From Amorphochlora amoebiformis (lineage: Eukaryota; Cercozoa; Chlorarachniophyceae), in contig BAAHQB010000220.1 in NCBI GenBank assembly GCA_054601695.1, positions 186,001 through 250,000 on the forward strand: a stretch of 64,000 nt of DNA. The letters are read 5' to 3'. Position 1 is the stretch's first letter, and each line of letters begins with the position of its first letter. Shown in pieces: positions 1 to 61,904 of this stretch. The position numbers and the translations under genes were made by a program. The notes under the pieces are model-generated. The model saw nothing but the letters and a program-made list of their open reading frames with translations. It did no database searches and was not told the DNA's origin.

Positions 1-51
1 AAAAAGAGATATATGTGTGTAGATATCTGTATATCTGGATGTGTGTAGATT

Positions 52-90
<39 letters not shown>

Positions 91-146
91 TTACATTTAT
101 TACAAGTCTGAATAGCGTAGTATTAATTAAGAAATCTATAAATTAG

Positions 147-15296
<15,150 letters not shown>

Positions 15297-16060
15297 CTAG
15301 CTAGTAAATAGAATCGAGCCTTTAAATGTCTTATTCATTGAAGTGTCGGGATGATGATTATAATCACTGAATAATCAATCGTTAGACTCTCAGTGTAGAT
15401 ACTCAACATAATAATTAAACTTTCACGTATATACAGACTAAAAACTGAGACTAGATAACAAGATAGATCAATGGCTTAAGTACTAATTTCATATCTTAAT
15501 GCCAAACAGTAAACTCGAGTGACTGGTTCACTAGTTCACTAGGTTCAGTCTAGTCGGCTGGGAGAGTCCGATGCAGAATCTCTAGAATCTAGAGAAATAA
15601 GGGACACTATCGGATACTGGCAGCAATATTAAATGATTCAGTGAACGGATCGAAGCTTCGCTGTAATGAACATTCTTTAATTCTGTCGAGAACAGCAGGG
15701 CATGCTCTAGATGCTAGATATCTAGGATATGGCAATACGAAACTATAAATGAGTTGAGAGTCGAATACGCGAACTGGACTGACAACTACGTTTATATGCA
15801 GTTTCTTGACCGGAGTGACTTGTAGGGACGCTGTACAAGAGAGAACGATCTCTAATCGCTTTTTTGATGTTCTCACGAACGGGGGTGCTTAAATCCTAAA
15901 GTAGAACCGCTGCTGTCCACAACATCCACTCTGTCGCCGTCTTTCATCTCGTATACCTGGGGTTAGAGACTTAGTTTAGAGCCATATCCAAGGAATAGGT
16001 TTAGGTCCTGACGGGTTAATGTCCACATCTAAATGTAAGAAATACATCGAGATAAAGTTT
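15297..16060. other. Intergenic spacer downstream of THADA, TA-poor and CTAG-rich
   Basis: About 760 bp with no long (TA)n tract and many CTAG/TCTAGA motifs, starting with a (CTAG)n run that overlaps the THADA stop codon. An 89-codon minus-strand frame (15607-15876) has no recognisable motif and I do not call it. Confidence 0.6.
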
Positions 16061-16065
16061 TTTTT

Positions 16066-16124
<59 letters not shown>

Positions 16125-16200
16125 GTGTAAGTATAAATAAATATATAATGAAGATGTATTATTGTGTAATATATGTACATATACATGCGTACGTACATGC

Positions 16201-16250
<50 letters not shown>

Positions 16251-16337
16251 GTAAATAAATTCCTATTTAAATGAATCATTCTATGCGTAGAGAGATAAAT
16301 AATTGATATGTATATATATATATATATTATATATATA

Positions 16338-16426
<89 letters not shown>

Positions 16427-16436
16427 ATATATATAA

Positions 16437-16630
16437 TATCCTGTTAATATGGAGAACCCTGAGGGTATCTTCCTGGTTCTTAGGAATCTTTTCTCCGTTG
16501 TAGAGTAACCACACGGGGCTTTTCAAGTTCCCTCTTATCGAGGAGCCCAGAAATCCTATGTGCGCCATGACACTCTGAAGAAGTAGGTGTACCCTCACGG
16601 AAGGGGAAACTTGAGCCTCGATCCAGAACC
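16437..16630 (-). other. Possible orphan coding exon
   Basis: A GC-balanced island between (TA)n tracts. The minus strand is open throughout, giving [20 protein letters not shown] and later [20 protein letters not shown]. It is preceded by CACAG on that strand. The composition suggests an exon, but no partner exon, start or stop was found, and it lies downstream of both flanking genes. The plus strand is less convincing. Confidence 0.25.
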
Positions 16631-16674
16631 TGTGTATATATATTACATGTATACAATATGTATATGTGTATATG

Positions 16675-16782
<108 letters not shown>

Positions 16783-16866
16783 AAAATATGTATATAAATA
16801 TATATATATATATATATAGATGTGTGTGGGTGTGTGTGTGTATATATGTATATATGTGTGTATATG

Positions 16867-16943
<77 letters not shown>

Positions 16944-17008
16944 TTTGAGTTTACGTATACATGCGCAAGTAAATGTATGCCTATTGATGCTCTAAAATAA
17001 ATAAGAAC

Positions 17009-18361
17009 TTAGACCACATACCCGTTCTCTTCGCAGTTTACGTAAACCCTGAAGCTGTCCTTGCTTCCCCGAGGCACCATCTCAGCGTTCTCAACTTGCA
17101 CGACGTGCAGAGTGGACTTATCGTCGATTCCACATTCCTGTACGGTAGATTTGAGATCCAGGAGCTTGGCTCGATATGACAAGCGCTGAACAGTGGGGCC
17201 GGATAAGTTTACACTCAGCATCTCCCTCGCCGACGACGGTGATCCTCGGCCGCTTCTCGGCCGCGTCATCCTCTTAAATTGTTCCATTAGACGGCCCAGA
17301 GTATCCGTAGGGTGCACTGGAATCCACAGCCTCGAAACGGTGCAGGGCAAACCGAGCTTAACCTCTTGCATGTGGACGAAGGAGAAATTCTCGAATCTCA
17401 GTGGCTTTGGACTGTACGTGGAAACGTGTCCATTCACGCCTCTCCGACTCTTTTTGTCGATATGGTTGCCCTTGCATCCATTCACAACGTTTCGCCGTCT
17501 ACGAGTTCCGGGAGTGTCGCCGCTATCCTTCTTTCGACCAATCACAGTTATGAATAGTTTTAGGGACGGCACGGCCCTAGCTGGGGCCCTGATCACGCTC
17601 CTCCTCTGGACTGACATGCGGCCCGCTAGCCGTTGAGCTTCTCTTAGCTCCTCAGTGGTCGATATAGTGATCGCGTCGTTGTCCTCGTCGAAATAGCTGA
17701 CGGTGAACGTGTCTGGTTCTAGCTTGTACAAGCCGCCGAGCATCTCCTTGAGACCCTCAAAGTTAAAGTTTGAAGGCACGAGACTGAAGCGCCGAATATC
17801 CCCATTGAAGTTTGCCTTTATGCAGTACACCAGTTCGGAAGATGGATCTGAGGCCGCCTGGGACAACGCTAGCACGGTGTCTACGTCTTCTTTAATGTTC
17901 GTGTCCATGCTCTTGGAGTCCTCGATCACTTCTTCCTTGACTTTTGGAGGAGCCTTGGAAGACCTTGAAGTTTTCGAGGTGTCCATCTCGGACATTGCAG
18001 AGAGGGCAAGAGCTACAGCACTATGATCTGATGCCATGGGTTCTTGCGCTTGAAGCTCCATCAGTTTCGCGTTGAGCTGGGCCACCTTAAGCTCCAAATC
18101 TTGAACGTAAGCTTTCTTACGTCTACGACTTGCTCGGGCGAGCTCAGCCTTGCGCGCCAATCTGTGTGAAAAGCCCCGCAAAGTCAAAAAAGGTGGCACG
18201 TAACCCGATATTTCTTGCGACAGTTGCCAACGTTTACCCTTGGTACGTTTGCCCATGATATCTCACCTTCGTTTGATCTTGGAGTTATTCGCGGAATCAT
18301 CATCATCGTCTTGAGGATCGCTTCCCTTGGACGACTTGGACATCCGATACTCGTTGGACAT
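17009..18361 (-). CDS. bZIP-PB1 protein with ubiquitin-like C-terminus
   Basis: Two exons, 18267-18361 and 17009-18161, with a 105-bp GT-AG intron; 415 residues. The ATG at 18361 has an in-frame TGA upstream with no ATG between. Splicing restores the basic region KIKRRLARKAELARASRRRK (about 28-47). It is followed by a short coiled coil (53-70), an acidic linker, and a PB1 domain (142-245) with the type II Lys at 147 and an OPCA motif, YFDEDNDAITISTTEEL, at 188-204. The C-terminus (about 300-405) ends in CGIDDKSTLHVVQVE, like the last strand of ubiquitin-fold domains. It is expected to be a nuclear DNA-binding regulator that pairs with other PB1 proteins (inference). The usual invariant Asn of the basic region is Lys36. 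The gene has almost no introns or repeats, unlike its neighbours. Confidence 0.8.
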
Positions 18362-18980
18362 GCGAGGGGCTTTCCGATGCACGTTTTGGCAGGGCCACTG
18401 GGCACCTCAATTAAAGTCAGCCGAGTTTTTAACTTTTTTAAATTGATTTTCGGCTCATGTCGGTGAGCTTTGATGGTGGGGTTTTGGTCCCGTTCCAGCT
18501 CTTCCTTCCAAAGAAAAGGAACAATAGGGGGGATGGCAGGATATTTAATGATACCAGGCATAAAAAATTCCGGTGGATAAGCCTGCTGCGCCTACGCGGA
18601 GGAGCCGACGATTATCATCCGAAAAGTTAATTTCTAGGAGGTGTACACGTGCCAAAAGCGCAAGTCCAAGGCGGTAACGTCGACTCCACGTGGCTTCAAT
18701 GCACAGATCACTGGACGGTTCGGGCGTCCCATGGGGTGTAGTGAGAAGTTGACTGGAGCCTGGGGATAGAGGAAGTGAGGGAGAGAGCAAGAGAGAGAGG
18801 AAAAGAGAGACAGCTATGTAGAGGGAGGGGTACCGTAGAAAGAAACAGTCGATGATTGTGCGGGTGAGCTATTCGCTACATGTTCTTGTGCTGACGCGTA
18901 ATGTGCTTGTAAGAGTTATTTTATTGTTATCGTTCCCAATACCTTGTGTACAAATACGATTTGTATCGATATTTGTAAAT
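18362..18980. other. Upstream region of the bZIP-PB1 gene
   Basis: About 600 bp of non-repetitive sequence upstream of the ATG at 18361, with a short GA-rich stretch at 18776-18815. It presumably holds the promoter and 5' UTR. No core promoter element could be picked out. (TA)n tracts fill 18998-19180. Confidence 0.45.
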
Positions 18981-18992
18981 ATATAATACTAG

Positions 18993-19091
<99 letters not shown>

Positions 19092-19107
19092 ATAATAAAT
19101 ATATATA

Positions 19108-19181
<74 letters not shown>

Positions 19182-19724
19182 CATCACATCTAAACACGAA
19201 ACATATACGTTATATTACATCACGTGTATCTAGTGTATACATGAAATATACTATTACATAATCATATACACATAATAGTGATATGAATCATATGATTATG
19301 TGGTCAGTGGGCAGTCTAGAACTACATGCCGAGTTTTCCATGTTCTAGACTACATACATCTGATACATTACACACACGTCATATGCTACATAATATGTGT
19401 ACGCATATACGCGTATGTATACGTCTAGACGTAGCTGAGTTCTAAGATGTGAGTACACGCTTTCGAGTCTATTTTTAATTATTGATTATTGTGATCAATC
19501 TTATAAAAAAATCAGTCCCGATAAACTAGATATATTCTGACTAGACCAGACTGACTAGACGGATACATTGAGCTCGACTTTGGATTTATCAACACTTAAC
19601 TTACGATTTTATTCAACTCATCACACCCCCAAGGCTCTGGAGGCTGAGTATGACTACTAGACCTAGTATGAATCGCTATTCGTCCAGACCACACACTATC
19701 AGGCTATTCTGGCTCCCAAGGTAT

Positions 19725-19927
19725 TCCACTGGTCACGCCAGGAACCCCACTGGTCACGCCCTTTTCCGCGATTCGGACCCAGGAATCCCACTGGTCACGG
19801 CCTTTTACGCGATTCAGACCCAGGATTCCCACTGGTCACGGCCTTTTACGCGATTCAGACCCAGGATTCCCACTGGTCACGGCCATTCACGCGATTCGGA
19901 CACAGGATTCCCACTGGTCACGGCCTT

Positions 19928-19950
<23 letters not shown>
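19725..19950. repeat. 41-bp minisatellite running into the SET stop codon
   Basis: Four full units and one partial unit of 41 bp (CACTGGTCACGGCCTTTTAC, then GCGATTCAGACCCAGGATTCC), nearly identical. The last, partial unit overlaps the TAA of the SET gene at 19928-19930 on the minus strand, so the array lies in its 3' UTR. Since 41 is not a multiple of three, plus-strand frames rotate and the open frame across it is fortuitous. Confidence 0.85.
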
Positions 19951-41019
<21,069 letters not shown>

Positions 41020-42287
41020 TGATGAAAAACCTTATACATAATAATTTGGCTAGTTTTAGAAAAAATTGAGATAGCCTGGTTTAATTCACACATATACTCA
41101 CACTGTACATGTGACGTCGTGAACGATTGACCAATTGCAAAGTTGTTATATAAAATAAATGCCCATGAGACTCAGAATTTCGTAGTTGTACTAGTAATAG
41201 TCTCTCAAATTTAAATTCACCGCAAATATATCTCTAGTATCTGGAACCGTTAATAATAATACGATAATTAATGATTATTGCGTAGATTATATTTTCCTAG
41301 CACACTGTCATGCGGATATCACCTGGATCACTCTGATCATGAGATAGATCACACTGTAGATGTAGATACATGTTCTAGTCTTGTGCTAGTTGTTTGTACT
41401 CTACCAAGCACGCGCTGCACATCATGATGTACTGGCAAGCTTGTATATACTAGATATATGATCATTGATCCGAGTAAATAGTAGATGCACTGTATATATG
41501 CGCATGCTTGCGTTGCGTAGGCCTACATGTACATGTACACTAGTTATAGTGTCAGAGTGTACACCTGATACGTACTGGCGTACGTATAGCTAAATTATGT
41601 GACCGGGTTCGTATCGTATTCAGCAAGTTACATTCATTGCCGTTTATATTTACACACTAGTGCTAGTATGACACTACCTAATATTTACCAAGATTTGCAT
41701 GTCTAGTATGATATTGTATTTACAAATGTACGTCTACTGTCTATCATACACCATACACTTAGCATACGGATGACGTATAAAACATATGTACACATACCGT
41801 GCGACATACGTACATACTAGACATACGTGCGCGTATGCGTATATCATACGTACACAAATTGTAACACAATACCGTGATACATGCGTGCACAATATCTAGT
41901 TTGCGTCAAGTGACGTCATGCGGCATGTGCGCACGCAACTACTAGACTAGACACTAGCAATTATCGAAAGCACTAGAACACGAGCGGCTGATCGTTAGGC
42001 TCTAGAAGCATCTAGTAGATAGTCTAGATAGTAGTACTAACTAGACTAAGTCTAGTAGCTAGCTAGCTAGCTAGACTCTGGAGAGTCAGTGAAGAGTCAC
42101 TGGAGACACTAACCTAGCTAACTGGATCAATTAACTGGATTAATGATGTACATCTCTGGAAATTTAATATCTATAATATACTAGACCAGTCTTAGCTCTT
42201 ATTGCAGTAGAAGATAGTTGCTGTAACTTATGTCATACTGCGATCGGATGATGCACTGAAAAATTTACCACCCTACTAATTACAGAG
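41020..42287. other. Convergent intergenic spacer, TA-poor and CTAG-rich
   Basis: 1.27 kb between the PFKFB and OTU stop codons (genes converge). It has no long (TA)n tract, and many CTAG, TACGTA and TGTACA palindromic motifs, including a (CTAG)n run at 42055-42073. No gene is seen. Confidence 0.65.
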
Positions 42288-42672
42288 TCAGATAGGATCG
42301 GAACCATTTCCTAGATTCTCGGCAGGGGCCGGCTCACGGAATCTCGATGCACCATATGGTGGTGCTGTTGGAGCACTAGCAACAGGAGTCGCTCCACGAT
42401 TCGTTTCCGATGGCTTTGTCGGCGCGGTGTTTGCCTGCGTTTGCTTCCGATCCTGGAAAAATTGAGGGACATGGACTGATGATTCAGAGAGACAGGACAA
42501 TGACTGTACGGGTTTGACCTTCCCCTCTGCTTTGGACTCAGCCGATACTTGTTTGGGTGCTTTAGACTCAGATTCCAGTTCTTGATTGGTTTCATGAGTA
42601 ATGGGCGCCTTCTTCTCATCTTTGCTATCCGCCTTCAAAGCAAAATGTAAGGGTGTAATACATACATACATT

Positions 42673-42708
<36 letters not shown>

Positions 42709-42713
42709 TATAG

Positions 42714-42772
<59 letters not shown>

Positions 42773-43123
42773 CACATGCATAATATATAATCATAGTCAA
42801 AATTCATTGTCTCGACCTTTTTCTTCCCATCACTGGTACCAGTCACCAGACGGATGCTATACCTATATTAAAAATACGCACGTGATCATTCACTTTCACT
42901 AATAATCACATTTTGCATCAACGAACCGTATGGTGGGGAGTAAGTTGTCTTGGATTTGCTTGGTGATAGTAGGCACGAACACCATGTTATCGGTGATCTC
43001 CACGGTCTTGGCAAGATTCTCGTTAAAACTGATCGAATGTACAAAGAGTTCTCAAAAAGGGTCAACATGTAATTAATTGAGGAGGGGTAGTATTCTTGTT
43101 TCATATCCTGTATGTGTAATTGT

Positions 43124-43160
<37 letters not shown>

Positions 43161-44018
43161 AATATATATATATATAATTGTATATGTAAGATGTATTTTA
43201 TGTATGTGTATGCAATATAATTCATATACGTGCATGTGCGCCTTTATACATATTTGTTTTCCCATTTTATATCATATATTCTATATATACATATATATAT
43301 ATACATATATATATGTATATATATAGAATACATATTTTCACATAAATAGTATGCACATTTTGATAGTTTCTTCCAACTCAGCCCTTAGCTTTTTCAGTGA
43401 GTCCGTACGAGCCGGGTATGCTTTCGTCTGAGTGAAAGAAATCACATCCTTCAATGCGGCTCAGAGGATGAGCCTCAACAAGAGGGACAGACACGTGTGA
43501 GGCACACGGTAATGATAGAGGTCGTTATCCTTCGAATACCTTCTTCTTAAAAAGTCGATCTACGAGAGCGTTGATCATCACAGGCATCTTGTCGACAGAT
43601 ACAGAAATAGTCATCTGACCAATCAAACCCATTAGTAAAATATACGTTTCACCAGCGCAGGCTGGGGTGGTATTGACGATTACCGGATCCATGTATTTCC
43701 CCGTGACCGCTGCGTAGTCACGCTCGGAGAGATTTGACTTGGCTTCTACAGCTGGAGGAACCTTGGGGGGAGGCGACCTGTCCCTCATCGACGCGTCTCC
43801 TTGCTACCATGTGAATGATTAAAATGCATATCAAGGTTGGAGGGGGAGAAATTACCGATAACGCTCTCATTAATTTGACGTGTGAACTAGACCGACCACC
43901 CTGCAGGCAAGATGAATATTTAGTATCAATCTACAAGTAACGAAATCTGGATGTGTACAGAAGAAGATTCATTCCGAAAAGAAATATATATATATATATA
44001 TATAATATATAGATATTT

Positions 44019-44049
<31 letters not shown>

Positions 44050-44056
44050 GTATATT

Positions 44057-44087
<31 letters not shown>

Positions 44088-44594
44088 ATGTATATTTATA
44101 TTATATATATATATATATATATGCGCTCTAGAGTATTCAGAAACCTCCTTTGCCTCCTCCCCCTTTCGCTTGGCCCTGAGATCTGCCCCCCTATTCTTCC
44201 CGTTTGCCCCATCACCAAAAGGAGGCTGATTTCTCTCGTCCACGACCTACAAAACCAAGATTTCCAATCATCAGCACAAACGTAGCCAAGACAACCCCAT
44301 CGACTTTTAAGATTCGCACTGGAATTATTAAATCCTATCTACTCGATCCTAGCTCTGGCCTCTACTAACCCTAAATAGGGTAACCAGCTAATGTTTGCTT
44401 GAGTGCCAACATGCCACGGTCAGAGGTTAAGAGGTTTCGAGGTGGTATTAAAAGTTTTCTCTGTTAGGAGTGGGTGACCGAGTTGTAGTGTTTCTTGCCG
44501 TGGTACGATAACCGAACAATGGGCAGCCCGGTCTGAGTCAAAGCTTGGGGTTTCAATTAAAGTTATGTATTTAAACAGGTCATACATACATGCA

Positions 44595-44674
<80 letters not shown>

Positions 44675-44756
44675 ATATATGTATTATATATATATATATA
44701 TATATATATGCATATTATAATATTTTATATTTACCATTACAATTACATGTGGAGAT

Positions 44757-44853
<97 letters not shown>

Positions 44854-44870
44854 TACATACGTACATATTA

Positions 44871-44916
<46 letters not shown>

Positions 44917-44997
44917 AATATATATACATATACATATATATACATATATATATATAAAATGTTTTATATACATAATATGTAATACATATATATAATA

Positions 44998-45038
<41 letters not shown>

Positions 45039-46644
45039 TATATGTATGTGTATGTGTATATGTATGTATATTCATATGTATGGTGTGTACCTGATGCTCA
45101 CCAATGGGTGTGCCATTTATTTTCTTACCCCTAAGATGTGCGTATTCATATTATACTTTACTACATATTTAATATAGTATAATGTAAAACATATTTAGAT
45201 GAATGAGCTTGATATCGTCTGCTTAATATCGTACGTGCAAAGATAACCCTTATCGTACCTGTGGTAGATTTCGACGTTGACGTTGAAAAGTTCCCGGAGA
45301 ACAGCCAGCTCGATATGCCCTCCCCACTGGTGGAATATTTCTTAAGAGAACAATCGAGAAATCTAGGGGTATCAAAAATACCTTATTCGGCTGTCGCATC
45401 TCCTGAAGATAGTTGTTAAACCCTCCCTCCACGAAGTGCGCGAACGTTGCTTCCTACACGAACAAGTACAGAGTGAGCGTTCGCTGCGAGCTCCATATGT
45501 GGCTCGGCTTAGGCGATTTCGATTGACGGATGTAATTTTACCTCGGCCTGCAAGTAATCGAAGCACTTTCTACGGACGTCCATATGCCTGCGAATGAGAA
45601 AACAATAGCGCTCAGACTTAACACGTTAAGGGGGTTGCGAGGGGCGTGTTGTTATCACTTCTCCTGATCGCCGTAAATCTGGTGAGCAAATGTTCGAAAA
45701 AGGCAGTTACCGTCTGCTGTCATGTCGACCACCTTTAAATTGAAACCGAACATGTATTACCAATCAGCCCAAATCTCTTTTCAACGAGAACCTAGACCGT
45801 TAGTTTGATAGCTTCTACGCATTTACAAGTACATACATGTTTTATATATGCTGTTATTATATATTATATATACATATATATATATTATATATACATATAT
45901 ATATATTATATATAATATATATATATATATATATATGTATGAAAAAATTATAGACATACGCTTGCAGAAATACCTCGAGGCCATTCTTGAGCATTTCGAC
46001 ACGGAAACGTTGCTCAGCCGCCTTAATATCCCTCTCCTCCTTTGTTTCTGCCGCAACACACAATCATAAGACCCCTTGAACAGCTTCTCAAATAGCCAAA
46101 ACTTGTCAATAAAGCGTGACCTACGATTGCCGCACCCAAAGCCCTGAGCTTGTAGGCATGTTTTTCAACGCTGAGCCACTCATCCCACTTGCTGCTCCAA
46201 TTCACGTAGTGCACGAAAATCTTCTGTCCCCGGATACGTTTAACCGCTGCGGGCTCCCACTTTCCGACTGTGTCCAGGACCTCTACGATCTGCCCAACCC
46301 ACCACTTGCCGTCGTTCGTACGGGTTTGTGCGGGCCCGGATTCCTTAGCCTCCTGGAGAATAAAGTAGCAAATTCTTAGCTGTTGAGTAATTTTAGATTG
46401 ATTTTGACGTGAACGTATTAAGTACTTATAATGTGAAAAACGCAACCGAACCGCTTTCAAATCAGGTGCCACTGCCTTGATCTCGGGAGAGGTTCCGTAC
46501 ACAAAGAACTTCATGGGAACCCTAAAAATTGTAGCGTAATATGAACAAAATTCAAGTGATCCGGTAGATTGTATGTACACGAAAGTAAATTTGTAAGATG
46601 TGTGGATTTATATGTATATTACATATATATTATATATATATATG

Positions 46645-46734
<90 letters not shown>

Positions 46735-46751
46735 GTATATATGTGTATATA

Positions 46752-46807
<56 letters not shown>

Positions 46808-46860
46808 CATATATACACACACATATATATATATATATATGTATAATAGGCAAATATGTG

Positions 46861-46895
<35 letters not shown>

Positions 46896-46969
46896 GCATG
46901 TACAATATGCATACATGTGTGCTTATATGTATATATATACACTTTTTGTATATATATATATATATGTGA

Positions 46970-47009
<40 letters not shown>

Positions 47010-47559
47010 CCTATATATTATGTAAGTGATATGCTGTTCTCTAAGATTCTGGAGAGAACTCATTATGTGTATACAAAAACAATAAAGTAATAAATGTTGG
47101 CAGGAAAAAGCAATAGTATCTACCCAGCAACTGCGTATCGAACCCTGAGATGCGACTCTGAGATCTTACATATGTCGCCAATCCGCCACCGAGCGGGTGG
47201 GGGGTCGTCCACGTATACCTGAAACCAAAATCTTAAAGACCATCGGAATTACAATTTAGGAACCTTACCATGACACGCTGGCCCACATACCAGCCCAAAC
47301 CTCTGACACCAAGGTCGTTCTGTTGGGAGTATCTGACAAGCGTTCGATCAGTTAGTGAAATGTGGGCAGTAAAGTCGGGAATGGCTTTATTTTATTGAGT
47401 AATATCTCTAGCCATGTGTTTTCTTAGATTAGAGCAAACTTGAGCAGAGGCGCGAAGCGTTTGAGTTCCCTCTTTTTGTCCACCCACTCGTCGCACTCTG
47501 GGCCCCACTCATTGTAAGTGACTAGGACTTTATTCTTCTTCACCATCTTTATCGAACCG
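42288..47559 (-). CDS. OTU-family deubiquitinase with chromo-barrel/Tudor-knot modules, 20 exons
   Basis: Exons in transcript order: 47440-47559, 47269-47332, 47124-47218, 46452-46521, 46136-46352, 45974-46047, 45659-45732, 45542-45587, 45382-45453, 45259-45326, 45091-45130, 44479-44532, 44145-44246, 43856-43900, 43684-43803, 43540-43614, 43378-43427, 42927-43028, 42817-42862, 42288-42632. All are in phase. From the ATG at 47546 the product is 621 residues. The OTU core is complete: DGNCLFR (Cys219), [39 protein letters not shown], and [13 protein letters not shown] (His324). It resembles OTUD5-like enzymes. Upstream lie a half module ([20 protein letters not shown]), a partial one ([13 protein letters not shown]) and a full chromo-barrel ([34 protein letters not shown]). 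The Cys protease removes ubiquitin. The barrels may bind histone or nucleic acid (inference). The N-terminus may be incomplete. Confidence 0.8.
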
Positions 47560-47798
47560 CTGCACCAGAGGCCATGCTGATACCGTACAGTTCATGTGAG
47601 GTTAGAACCAGTAATCAAGCTGCCGGAGGATACGATAACCTATCATCACTACGACCAGCCCCTGGGCGACCCAACCCACAACGAATAGCATTCGTAGTAC
47701 CTTCTTCATACAAAATGTGTATTTACAGAGTATATTCCTTTGGAATCAAACAAGCAGGCACTCTTGAATTGTTTGATACTCTCCTCAGTATCACGTGC

Positions 47799-47939
<141 letters not shown>

Positions 47940-47970
47940 CTATGTGTGTGTGTGTAAATATAATATGTAC

Positions 47971-49425
47971 CACGTCTCGGACATCACAGCAGAAGCCTTT
48001 TTCGAGATCACCGTCCGTGATTCCTAATTCTGGCATCTTGGGTGGAGTCAGGTTCTCCATTGGGTATGTTTTCTGTTCGGTTAGAGTTAGCGGCGGTCGA
48101 GGGAAAAGAGAGATTCCAGGAGGGTATCAATCTATTCATAGGCTTTCGCTGTACCTTGAGCTCGTTCAACAACAATTCCATTTCCTTGGCTTTGAAACCC
48201 CCCTCGATAAGAGCCCTAGCAAACTGGGGAGCATCGAGAGCTCCCTGATATAATCAGGATGAGATTGACACTCTTTGTACACCCCCAGGATATAAGCCCA
48301 AGTAGATAATTCGCGTAACACATGTACTCTAGATTCGTAAAGTCCCAAAAGACCCTTTGAAGTACGTTGTCATCGCCGAAAGAGAGGACCGCAGCCATGA
48401 GCTGGTCGATATCAACCTTTGGATTGAGAACGATGAGGGCCAGCAATATACCAAGCATGTCAGGGCCAGTAATATACCAAACATGTAAGCTCACCTTTTC
48501 CTTAATCCACTCAACTTCCCTCTTGGAGTTTACATAATTGTTAAATATTGATCCAAAGATGTAGCCTTTTCCATCCTGGTTTGGTGGTGGTTCAATAAGA
48601 TTGCAGATGGCACCTCGTGATCTCCTCGTGTCTCAGCTTTCATACCTGATCCAAGATCTGAAATATCCTATTCGGGAGCCCTTTAAGAGTGAGGACTTTT
48701 TTGATGAACTGCAGCTCGGCCTCATCGACCTGAAGGGAAAGCGAGTTGAATAGAATCCTTCATCGGCCGATAGTATGCCAGGCGTACATGCATACTCGGA
48801 CAAGATTTTACATTCCGTGAGACAGTGTGATGAATTTATGCTAATATTGTACGTATTGGTTCTGCGGGATTAAAATTATACACCCCTATGTCTTGGAGCA
48901 GGTCGACAAGCCGTTCTTTGTTCCTGAGCCAACCAAACAAAAATCATTTGAACAAGTGAGCTTTTAATTTACTCAAGTGACCATGCGACTGTAGCTCGAG
49001 CGGATTTCTTCCAAGAGTTGATTTTCCTGGTTTTGGAAGGGGAAAGATTAGGATAGAGTCTCACGTTTCCTTCCGAATATTTTCCGGGAGGGATACCGTG
49101 CAAGGGGCGTGCACAGAGTCAGCATCTGGAGTTCCTTAAAGCTCAAGGTCTGAAAAACCGTTCAAGTTCAGTCCAGTACCACAGGAACTGCAAATATGCA
49201 TGTGAGTTATGCTTCCAACCTTGGTTTGGTCAACGTCCAGCATCGCGAAGATTTGCTTGACCTCCTTCATCTGAATCAATTCCAACACCCAAGTTATCGC
49301 ACTGCAAAATAACATTGAACGTTATACGGTACCGTAGAACGCTGATTTCCCATTTTTCAACGTAAACCTCGCGACTAATGACAGCTTGAGGTATCGAACG
49401 AATCAGCGCCACAGCCCGTCCAGAC
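47971..49425 (-). CDS. Unrecognised multi-exon protein with EF-hand-like loops
   Basis: In-phase exons: 49220-49301, 49097-49149, 48973-49026, 48884-48923, 48646-48729, 48495-48575, 48328-48416. Two further exons (48155-48244, 47971-48054) join in phase with each other but not with 48328, so a small exon is probably missing. A further 5' exon near 49372-49425 (SGRAVALIRSIPQAVI) also does not join directly. The split loop DVDQTK|TLSFKE fits a canonical EF-hand (Asp1, Asp3, Thr5, Thr7, Glu12). DQ|DGKGYI is a second EF-like loop that lacks Glu at position 12. The rest is helical (KKVLTLKGLPNRIFQI, FVWDFTNL-like, ARALIEGGFKAKEMELLL). No family was recognised and no start codon is assigned. The 3' end may lie in the exon at 47530-47559, which it would share with the OTU gene in another frame. 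Confidence 0.45.
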
Positions 49426-49705
49426 TATGGCAAAATCCCCAGAATTAGTCCCCGATATTCGTCACCCTTCCCGGTCACCTGTGGAAGAGAATTATCTCAA
49501 CGTTACCTAGGGTTACATTGCGCCTAGTTTCGCAAACATAAAGCTTTGTCACGATAATAACGACCGGCAGTTTCAGCTGGATTCCGAGGCTCCCGCCAAA
49601 CCCCGCCCGAATCCTGACCACGCGCCTCTCCCAAGGTCAATTACGCAAAGCCCAATTGTTTTCACAGCGAAATCTCTGCTTAAGCTGATTGAAAATACAC
49701 CATAG
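49426..49705. promoter_or_regulatory. Divergent upstream region of WDR76 and the EF-hand-like gene
   Basis: A short, non-repetitive, GC-balanced stretch between the outermost minus-strand exon and the ATG at 49706. Two genes transcribed outwards would share it. No motif was identified. Confidence 0.4.

Positions 49706-61904
<12,199 letters not shown>

Noticed and set aside
17193-17636. Plus-strand frames opposite the bZIP-PB1 gene
   Set aside because: Shadow frames; the minus frame contains clear bZIP and PB1 motifs.
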